Below, in pieces: positions 55,800 through 64,000 of a DNA stretch of 64,000 bases. Numbering within the stretch: the stretch's first letter is position 1; each line of letters opens with the position of its first letter. A model generated the notes under the pieces. That model saw only the letters and a program-made list of their open reading frames with translations. It was not told where the DNA came from and did no database searches. The DNA lies in the NCBI RefSeq assembly GCF_032854445.1, contig NC_088297.1, positions 1,963,403 through 2,027,402 on the forward strand, in the 5' to 3' direction. Both the position numbers and the translations under genes were made by a program. The stretch is from Liolophura sinensis. Taxonomy: Eukaryota > Mollusca > Polyplacophora > Chitonida > Chitonidae.

Positions 55800-57247
55800 T
55801 ACATATATACAAAAATAAGAAGTACGTCTATAATAGTGGCTGAATGACCATTAGCTCTGAAAAAGAAATAAATCAATAAGATTTTGCTTTGCTTTCTTAG
55901 AAATAAATGCCTTGGTGTGGATTATAGAATGTAACATGCCCAGAGTAATTTGATATACAACAAAATAATTCGATATTTTGAATTAAATTATCTGACATCA
56001 GCAACAGCCATATATTCATTAAGGCTACTGACTAATGATGAAGTAATGATAAAACATTCCAAAGTATTACTTTCTCTGGGAAAAACTCGTCCTCCAGACA
56101 CCCCCAGGACAATTACACCTACGGCTGTTCTCAATATCATTTGTATAATCAGCGAACTTACAATCAGATAAACTAAAACGATAAATGAGCATGCTGTACA
56201 GTAAAACATTGTAGTCCTAATTGCGCTGGGCATTTCTTGTTAGTCAGACATTGATTTTCTTTCTAGAATTGTAAGTGAGCTGGTATCTGCAGTCTATATA
56301 CAGGCGTGTATACATGGGGATCGCGACGCGATGTGCGATCGTATAGGCGAGAATTTGTGAGAGAGGCGGTGCTCAAACCACGCAGTGCTGGGAAGACGAC
56401 AAAACAACACATGATTGGTCGGCGGGCGCTAGGTGATAACGAACCTTTAAGAGTGTAGCCGTCATAACAGTTTTCTCGTAAGAAACGTTCAATTGCACAA
56501 GTCTGAAGGCAGCAACGAGACACATTAGTCAACGACTGTGGAGAAGGCTATTTAGGTTACTCTCTCGTATAGCAACGATGCCGTGAGTGTATAGGTTAAG
56601 TGTTTTCTGCAGAAATTTGCGTCCGCATCAAGAGAAGCCCCAAGGGTACCTTTAGTTGCAGTTTGTAAAGTGCTCCTTACTCCCTCAAGACAGTAAATCC
56701 GCTGCTCTGCTTCGCAAACTAGCTTGAAGGACATGCTGCCAGATACATGAACTTTTTCGGCATCGTTTGAAAGGTAATCGCGGTAGTGTAGATCTTCGAA
56801 AACGTCTTTGCGAGCCTCTCGTGGATATTTTCAGTACTTTGGACATACCCCTTGCTCGGCCAGTCAAACGGTCTGACGGATTTCGTTCCAAGTTTTGCTA
56901 CAAAATCACAAGTCCCGTTTTTCATGCAGCTCCTTTTCAAGCTTACAATAGGATTATGGTATGTACCTTTATTAAGGATTCTCAAAGAGTACTCCGAGGT
57001 GAGTTGTTTGTCACGGTACCGTCACGAACTACCATTATCGTGTTTAGTGACAACTTTCCTTCACATGTTGTGGTGAACATCTAGCTTTTGGGCAGGGTCA
57101 CTGCGACTGATATCAAAATCAGGAAAGGATACTTTTATTTAATCAAAGTTTCCTGACAAACTTTATATTGCGTTTATAACGGGTTACATACAACCCACGG
57201 CGAGGTCATTCTTATTCCATCATAGGGAATTTTTGTGAAAAATCAGG
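55800..57247. other. upstream region of the GPCR gene
   Basis: 55.8-56.2 kb is AT-rich; 56.3-57.0 kb is more GC-balanced and may hold promoter or 5' UTR. A weak acceptor (AAAAATCAG at about 57248 minus 3) precedes the ATG, so a spliced 5' UTR is possible. No exon was assigned. Confidence 0.4.
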
Positions 57248-58339
57248 ATGGCTTCTGATGATGACGACGTATCGAATTTGGACATTTTCCGGTACGCCCC
57301 GCGGAACGTACTTGTGGTCTTGTACGCTGTCTTCTTTCCGCTGATTGCCATAAGTAATCTCTCTGTTCTCTACGTCCTTCTCAGCAGTGCTAAGATGCGG
57401 ACATCTACAAACATTTACATCACTTCCATCTGTTTTGCCAGCTTTCTCGTCGGTTTGTTTACATGCATTTCCTCACTACACGAGTTGACCGCCAGTGAAG
57501 ATATCGGTACCTCCCACCTCACGGTTTGCGTTATGTTTGTTTACCTAGAAATCATGGCCATCACTGCGTGTACATTGTCTTTCACAGCTACTGCGGTAGA
57601 CCGCTACCGAACTATTGTGCAGTCAAACAAACCGCGCTTTTCCCTGAGGGCCACTTGCTGTATTTTGGCCGGAGTCTGGATCGTCGCGCTTTTATATGCC
57701 TGTCGTACATTCATTCAGTCTGCAGCAAGTGAGGAACACGAGTCTGACGAAGACACATCCACAACGAAAGACTGGCTAGAAACGAATAAGACTGCCAACG
57801 GAACAACGGAAACGATGCTTAAAGAGCATCAAGAACAACGTATCTGCAGCAACTTCCTGGAGGACGAGAGCGACGACTTTATTTTCCGCGTCATAGATAT
57901 GTTTGTTATCTTTCTCGTTCCTCTGATCGTCATGTCCGTTCTCTACTCGCTGGTCGCTGTCAAATTGTGGGCCTCCAAAGGCCCTACCAACAGCTCGACT
58001 AGAGACAAACGGAAAACACTTCGCCTCTTGTTGATCATTGTCGCTCTGTTCTTCTTCTGTTGGTCTCCGTTTCACCTGTTTGAGGTGATCCACGACTCGC
58101 TGGAGACCCAAGGGCTGGAGCTGGAGACGGCGTCCTTCTCAGGGGCCCGCGTCTGGTCACTAGTACTGGCCATCAGCAACTCTTGGCTCAATCCCATTGT
58201 GTACTGCTATCTGAACAGGAACTTCCGCGTGGAGCTGAAAAAGAAGATACGATACTGGAGGGTGTGTTGCTGTAGGAGCCGTGTTTTCCCTGAGGACAAC
58301 CAGCAAGGTACTACGGAAACAACACAAGGCAGCGATTAA
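57248..58339 (+). CDS. class A (rhodopsin-like) G-protein-coupled receptor, intronless
   Basis: This is a complete 363-aa frame with a strong start context (A at -3, G at +4). Seven hydrophobic segments lie at about residues 20-44, 56-77, 89-117, 134-155, 211-238, 258-282 and 302-322. Class A landmarks: Asn37 (1.50), Cys94 (3.25) with Cys200 in loop 2, Asp118-Arg119-Tyr120, Trp144 (4.50), Pro225 (5.50), CWSP at 271-274, and NPIVY at 315-319. A Cys triplet (340-342) after helix 8 is a likely palmitoylation site. Loop 2 is long and acidic (about 155-210) with sequons at Asn180 and Asn184. The TM2 position normally Asp (2.50) is Ser65. The overall look is of a peptide or amine receptor; the ligand cannot be told. 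It would act at the plasma membrane. Confidence 0.95.
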   Translation: MASDDDDVSNLDIFRYAPRNVLVVLYAVFFPLIAISNLSVLYVLLSSAKMRTSTNIYITSICFASFLVGLFTCISSLHELTASEDIGTSHLTVCVMFVYLEIMAITACTLSFTATAVDRYRTIVQSNKPRFSLRATCCILAGVWIVALLYACRTFIQSAASEEHESDEDTSTTKDWLETNKTANGTTETMLKEHQEQRICSNFLEDESDDFIFRVIDMFVIFLVPLIVMSVLYSLVAVKLWASKGPTNSSTRDKRKTLRLLLIIVALFFFCWSPFHLFEVIHDSLETQGLELETASFSGARVWSLVLAISNSWLNPIVYCYLNRNFRVELKKKIRYWRVCCCRSRVFPEDNQQGTTETTQGSD

Positions 58340-58402
58340 AATCAGAGATTCTCTCATACACTACTGTAAATGCTCACATAACTTAACACTGCACAAGTTT
58401 TA

Positions 58403-58538
58403 TTTATTTATTTATTTATTGATTGATTTGATTGGTGTTTTACGCCGTACTAAAGAATATTTCACTTATACGACGGCGGCCATCATTATGGTAGAGCCCG
58501 GGGAAAACCCACGACCATCCTCAGGTTGCTGACAGACC
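58403..58538 (-). repeat. SINE family A, 5'-truncated with perfect target-site duplication
   Basis: Tail and body to GGTTGCTGACAGACC. Flanked by the 12-bp duplication GCACAAGTTTTA (58391-58402 and 58539-58550). It lies 63 bp after the GPCR stop, in the likely 3' UTR. Confidence 0.93.
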
Positions 58539-58660
58539 GCACAAGTTTTAAATGATGCGTACTGACAGTAATTTTACAATGTATTTTTGAATGACGTGTC
58601 GTTATCAATGGTATGGTTTCTCGTTTGAAGACGTCTCTAAGATTGGATTGTAAAGAAATC

Positions 58661-58882
58661 AGAGGCCTATTCTACAAAGGCATTTCTGGCTTATGTCAAA
58701 ATTTGAAATAGGATTTTAATGCTTATTTTTCGGTTTCATAAAGTCAAGTTTTATCCACCTCATTAGTGTTATCTTAAGCCACATGTATCCAAATTTCAAC
58801 TACCAATATCAAAAACTGAACGTTGTGGAAATATTTTAAATTCTGACCTACGTCACAAATGGTTTTGTGGAATCGGCCCCTG
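58661..58882. mobile_element. MITE-like inverted-repeat element, copy 3 (best preserved)
   Basis: The ends GAGGCCTATTCTACAAAGGC and GGTTTTGTGGAATCGGCCCC are inverted copies. The arms extend inward (TATGTCAAAATTTGAAATAG against AAATTCTGACCTACGTCACA). Confidence 0.7.
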
Positions 58883-61072
58883 GTCTAAATCAATAAGCAA
58901 TGATTGGCTTAGTCAGGTTGCACATACCAGTTGGCAGCTTAATTCTGTGTGAATAATCCATGTTAACATTGGCTTGATGGGACCCCAACGGCACGTCCGA
59001 CGATATGTGGAACTTACGTCGCCATGACTTTCCGGGAACAGCTCAGTTCATGCATGAACCTATCGCAATGTAGCAAAGTCCAAGAGAGATCACGTAGACA
59101 ATTGGAGATATTCGCACGCTTGTGAGGACGTCCAAATCGCAGAAAAAGCATTTCTGTTTTCTGCTGCAAAGCTGTTGTGCTCGTGCACTGCCTAAGGTGT
59201 TTCGTGAGCACACATACATGTACATGTTCTATAAGCACAAATACATGTACGCGTTTCATGAGCAAACATACATGTACCGTTTCATGAGCAAACATACATG
59301 TACCGTTTCATGAGGACTCAAAAATGACCTACATGTACTACAAAGTATACATATCTTTAGATCGCTTTGTTGTGGACTGGGAAGAGTTTGTCAGTTCTAC
59401 ATGGTACAGCACCAGACATTTGTATTAAATGATTCTTAATTGTAAGTAGTACAGTTTTCTTGGAAAGCACTCAAACCCAACTAGAAAGGCAGGTTTTAGG
59501 CATAACTGTATATTACCTTGCTATCATCATAAGAATGAGAGCCTCTGAGCTGTCTAGCCTTAAACGGATACTCCGTCGTTGATTATTGGCTGTTGTGAGA
59601 GACAGGCAAGCCCAGGCAGGGTTGATTTCCAGGTACAATACCATTTAATTGAAAATCGTTCAAGTGTGACAAAAAAATACATTTTCACACCGGATGTCCT
59701 GCAGGTCAGTTATCATCAGTTCAGTATCCATTTAGCTCGTTACCCTTATAATTAAGGCATATTATTAGTTGGACGCTCCAAAATATGGCTGTGGCAAAAA
59801 CGTATACCACAAAACAGATCATTTCTAGGAGAATACAGTTATGCTTACGGTGATTGTGCAAATGTATGTGTGGGCCTGAAAACTTCAAACTCGGTGTTTA
59901 GTGAGGCAGAACTTCCACATCAAATCACACTTATCACTCCACTGTCTCACACCCAGTCATGCGTATAAGGACCATCTTATCTTTCCCTGAGTCTCCTGCA
60001 TAGAGGTATTAATAAATAAAGGTAATGTCAACTTATATAGCTTACAGTCCATTATCGGTAATTGATATACGACTTCGCACTGCAGCAGAGCTGAATGGCA
60101 CTAAGTTAATTCTCTGAGAAACGCTTCTTATATGTACATTGCATACGCTCGATGTCTTTTGGTGCATGTTGTAAACTTTGTTTTTCACATGGAGCTTAAC
60201 ATATTATAAATTGTATATTTGCCCAATTATAAAGGCATTCATGTATTACAAATTTGTAATTTTGTTCATTACAGACGTACTGTATCATGTTGTTTCTTGT
60301 ATGTCGAGAATGGATGGATCCAACACCTCCGGTGTCCCACCACCCCCACTCGTAATAACGTTACTTTTCTTTCCATTCCCGGTGAAAGCAGTTGTGACGT
60401 CATGACGTCATAGAAAGACTGAACATTTGTTACCAACGTGTGGGGCATCCGGTTAACCTATTTGCAGCAATACTGCTTATGACTGGTCAATGGCGTGTTT
60501 TTGATTGAAAGGTTGGAAAGGTCTATTATCCTGACATTAATGATGAATCCCGTTATGTATAGTATATGGAAGGTAATGTTAGAATGAATATTTTACTGTG
60601 TGGTCAAAGAGAGGGAATGTAAGGCATATCGAGCTCATGATCAATTTCAGTCAATAGGTCCAAAATAAGATTTCCTATACAAGATCGATTGTGAACTGGC
60701 ACCAATTGCCTCTGCTCGGTGCTCAGCACATGAAACAGTGCTCAGAGAACAATCTTTTCCTTGCCAACATCAGCATGGTTTGGTGTCATATTTGGTGTCA
60801 TGCGTATCGTGCCTCTCGGAGGCAGAACAGTAGAGAGCATTCAAATCGTACTAGTACATTTTTGGCGCCCCGAATTTTTTGATGCATTTAAATTAAAAGA
60901 AAACTATCAAATATTTTTACGCAAAAAATTGGGCTTACCCCTAATTTCTTGTCACCGCTTCAAAAGAGCGGAAGGATGTCTTTTCCCCTTCGTTTAATAA
61001 ATTTGATACCATGTGGATCCCGAGATGGATATTGTCTATTAATCTTCCGTTACACATTTCAAAAAATATTTT
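58883..61072. other. spacer with one small tandem repeat
   Basis: At 59205-59318 there are four copies of a ~30-bp unit (CATGAGCAAACATACATGTA). Two abutting CRE sites lie at 60395-60410. No exon is recognised in the remainder. Confidence 0.45.
60395..60410. promoter_or_regulatory. two abutting CRE palindromes
   Basis: TGACGTCATGACGTCA is two exact CRE octamers with no gap. No gene start was recognised next to it. Confidence 0.45.
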
Positions 61073-61188
61073 ATTTATTTATTGATTTGATTGGTGTTTT
61101 ACGCCGTACACAAGAATATTTCACTTATAGCTCACTCGGCAGCCAACATTATGGTGAGAGGAAATCGAACAGAGCCCGAGGGTACGAG
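61073..61188 (-). repeat. SINE family A, truncated
   Basis: Tail and start of the body (GATTTGATTGGTGTTTTACG ... CAGAGCCCGAGGGTA). Confidence 0.88.
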
Positions 61189-62626
61189 AAAATAACGACA
61201 TACCATGGTAAAATACGGGCAAATTGCAGCAAACACGCATTTTTAACCAATCACACATTTGCACACGATCACAATGTGCCCCGAAATTCTACAAGTCCGG
61301 CCACCAATTTCACATAAAGATATTCCACGTCATACTTCTCAATGCGCATGTACGCTCCCGATAGCCTCGTTTTACACAACTACTAACACCATTAGCCAAG
61401 GTCATTGTATGGTGACGGTGACGATGCAGGAAGCGAAAAAATAGATAAAGAAAAGCCTTCATTTCTATTAATACTTGACGCGTATATATATATATCTTAT
61501 TTTTATCCATTTGTGTTGAAAAATATTGATTATATGTTTTTTGGACTAAGATTAGTTGTGAAAATAATGTTCTATTGGGATTTTTTTACCGTATATTATG
61601 TTCTAAAACATATAGCTGTGCAAAATATATTCACTCCAGTGGCGACCTGGACAAAGCTGTCGTTGTCTTCCTCAGCAACCATGGTGACATGTACAATACA
61701 CACTTACAAGGTAAACCGAGAGGTTGTTCATAGCGGAAGGGGAATTATCAGTACAAGATCGCCCGCCTTTACGTTGGCTTTGGCGTGGAAAGTCTCCTCT
61801 ATCGTGTTGCCGTACATGTTTACTAGATGCCTACATACCGTCACATTCTTTGCATCTAACTACCAGAAATATTTAACTTGTAGTATCTGTGGTGCTCCTT
61901 CGAACAGCGATGCCGTCTTTTACGACGTTATACTCAATGTTACAAGCTTATTCTCTTTAGCGGTTTGCTTTCTTCTTGGCTTTTAACATCGCTGTTAAGA
62001 TTGATTCCGACATCAATCGACGGTTGTGCCCCTTTTAAAAGTTCTACACGTGTTTCCTGTTGCTGATGTGAGAATAAACTGGTAGGGGATAAGCTACAGT
62101 AATTCTACACGGTAACGACCCGACCCTTCTACCTCCTTCCGGTAAACTGAACCCCACAGTGCATTATGAAAAGTAACAAAGCTGAATTTATCGAATTTTT
62201 CGTAATGTTCAGATTCTCAAGTACTACAGATAACACACATGTGTTATGAAGTGGCAATTACATCAGGTGTGATTCGGTTAAACCTATAATGTGTTAAATG
62301 TCTTTACGGTTACCTATTGCACGTGATTTTTTTTTAATCAAACCACTCTGTATTACTGTCGAAAAGCGGAGCCCAAAAGGAAGAACGTCCTTTTAGACAT
62401 ACTCATTACAGCGCATGCGGCGCTCTTTAAGTTAGATGTACATCACTTTTACCACTCGCAAAAATCTTGATCTTCTCCGAGGTGATTGGGGTAACAGTGG
62501 CGAGGGAGGAAAAGAAAACCCTGTGTTTCTAATCATTTTTATACACACACATTCTCTTTGTCTAAAATATGCACAGCATGATTCTAAGCAACACCTGTGA
62601 AACACTTTTATTGCAGAGTGCTAATT
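61189..62626. other. spacer, no supported gene
   Basis: A 193-codon plus-strand ORF (61405-61986) begins in low-complexity sequence and has hydrophobic stretches but no recognisable domain or splice structure. I do not call it a gene. Confidence 0.4.
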
Positions 62627-62912
62627 ATTTATTTATATATTTATTTCATTGGTGTTTTACGCCGTACTTAAGAATATTTCACTTATACAACGGCGGCCAG
62701 CATTATAGTGGGAGGAAACCGGGCAGAGCCCGGGGGAGGGAGGGGGGGGGGAACCCACGACCATCCGCAGGTTACTGGCAGACCTTCCCACGCACGGCCG
62801 GAGAGGAAGCCAGCATAAGCTAGACTTGAACTCACAGCAACCCACATTGGTGAGAGACTCCTGGGTCATTACGCCGCGCTAGCGCGCTAACCGACTGAGC
62901 CACCGAGGCCCC
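62627..62912 (-). repeat. SINE family A, full-length
   Basis: Reverse orientation with tail, body (with a G-run expansion at 62735-62751) and the head ending CCACCGAGGCCCC. An imperfect flanking duplication GAGTGCTAATTAT / GAGTGGTAATTAT supports retrotransposition. Confidence 0.94.
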
Positions 62913-63084
62913 GAGTGGTAATTATAATTTCGCACGACATTAGTGCTTATATGCTAGGCTTAAGCAAGCCTACAGACTCTACGTACAGAGACGTCCTACA
63001 GACTCTACAGGTAAAGCTTGTCTGTGGCGATGATATAAACTGATCGTAGAGGGCAACCCATGCGCTGTAAGGAGTATGTCTTGT

Positions 63085-63215
63085 TGTTTATTTATTTATT
63101 TGATTTGTGTTTTACGCTGTACTCAAGAATATTTCACTTATACGACGGCAGTCAGCATTATGGCGGGAAGAAACCGGGAGAGCCCGGGGAAACCCACGAC
63201 CATCCGCTGGTTTTG
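63085..63215 (-). repeat. SINE family A, truncated
   Basis: Tail and body to ACCATCCGCTGG; head missing. Confidence 0.9.
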
Positions 63216-63721
63216 TCTTTTCGAGTTTATATGAATCACACCATGACATCAGAAAGAGTTGACTTACTGGTGGTCTCCGAGAAAAGAAGATTGAAAGCAT
63301 AGCAGCTTGATGTCAATGAACCTGTTCGTTGTTAGCAGATTATACGAGGGTTTATTAGTGCTTATATTTCACATCGAATTCTTTGTATATTTTATACCTA
63401 CACTTTTAGTGCGGCAAACACTTTATAACTAAAGTTTTTTCAAGGGAAACATGCTGTTACACTGAAAATGACCATTTTAGAAAGAACAGAATCTTTCCCA
63501 CAAAAGCAAATTTATTTTACAGGAGAAATCATCTTTTCACAAAAGGAATGTTTCAAGAAAAGCGGACTTTAAAAAGGCAACCACATTCCGCTTTAAACGT
63601 TGTGTGCTCTATATACTCATTTCTTTTATGTTGAATTTCTGTATAAACCAGGATTCTGCTGGTGGGCTAAGCATCCCCAAGACCTGGCAAGTTTGCATTG
63701 TTTAATTGTGATGCTTTATGC
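63216..63721. other. spacer, nothing recognised
   Basis: No exon or known repeat was identified. Confidence 0.4.
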
Positions 63722-63980
63722 AATGCAGTTGGTTAGCGCACTAGCGCAGCGTAATGACCCAGGAGCCTCTCACCAATGCCGTCGCTGTGAGTTCAAGCCC
63801 AGCTCATGCTGGCTTCCTCTCCGGCCGTACGTGGGAAGGTTTGTCAGCAACCTGCGGATGGTCCTGGGTTCCCCCGGGCTCTGCCCGGTTTTCTCCCAGC
63901 ATAATGCTGGCCATGGTCATAAGTGCAATATTCGGCTTAAAACACGAACCAAATAAATAAATAAATCAATAAATAAATGA
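63722..63980 (+). repeat. SINE family A, near full-length
   Basis: It starts inside box A (CAGTTGGTTAGCGCACTAGC), has box B GAGTTCAAGCCC and ends in a TAAA tail. About 20 bp around ATTCTTGAGTACGGCG are damaged. Confidence 0.93.
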
Positions 63981-64000
63981 AATGTATCAACCATACAACA

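Noticed and set aside
61405-61986. 193-codon plus-strand ORF with hydrophobic stretches
   Set aside because: It has no recognised domain, starts in low-complexity sequence and has no supporting splice or regulatory context. AT-rich DNA often gives hydrophobic ORFs of this size.

Overview
This window is a piece of a eukaryotic nuclear genome, most likely from a lophotrochozoan, with a bivalve or related mollusc as the best guess. The reasons are: spliced genes with small exons in large repeat-filled introns; a very abundant tRNA-headed SINE whose tail looks like the molluscan/bivalve SINE 3' domain (recalled from the literature, not searched); many foldback elements (MITE-like); and a molluscan-style I-group LINE. 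No bacterial genes, operons, CRISPR arrays or true tRNA genes were recognised. Species identity cannot be fixed from the sequence alone.

Layout. At 0.6-4.3 kb there are two phase-compatible minus-strand exons of a helical, TPR-like protein that leaves the window on the left. A GC-rich block with five E2F-like motifs lies in the intron between them. From 4.4 to 12 kb the sequence is repeats: SINEs, a 22-bp minisatellite, a foldback inserted in a SINE, and half of a 0.4-kb inverted duplication. From 12.1 to 17 kb lies a degraded RNase-H-bearing LINE on the minus strand. From 17.7 to 21 kb there are more SINEs, some nested, in a degenerate tandem array. From 21 to 25.3 kb is AT-rich flank with a triple CRE motif.

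From 25.3 to 32.4 kb, minus strand, is a BTB-BACK-C2H2 zinc-finger gene. I could join its four coding exons with matching phases, giving about 757 aa. From 36 to 37.3 kb there are two more phase-compatible minus-strand exon candidates of an unrecognised gene, beside a large imperfect palindrome at 37.2-38.3 kb. From 38.7 to 48.2 kb, plus strand, is a four-exon gene with an acidic linker, a helix-turn-helix-like segment and a Myb/SANT-like C-terminus, with a 41-bp minisatellite in its first intron.

From 48.2 to 57.2 kb the sequence is repeat-rich, with a long-TIR foldback element, tandem arrays and SINE fragments. At 57.2-58.3 kb, plus strand, there is one intact intronless class A GPCR of 363 aa that lacks the usual TM2 aspartate. 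The rest is SINEs, a MITE copy and unassigned sequence.

The genes show no obvious joint function. Two encode probable DNA-binding regulators (BTB-zinc finger and HTH/Myb-like) and one a membrane receptor. What stands out is the density of inverted-repeat elements and minisatellites inside or at the edges of gene structures, including a minisatellite that duplicates a splice-donor region of the BTB gene.
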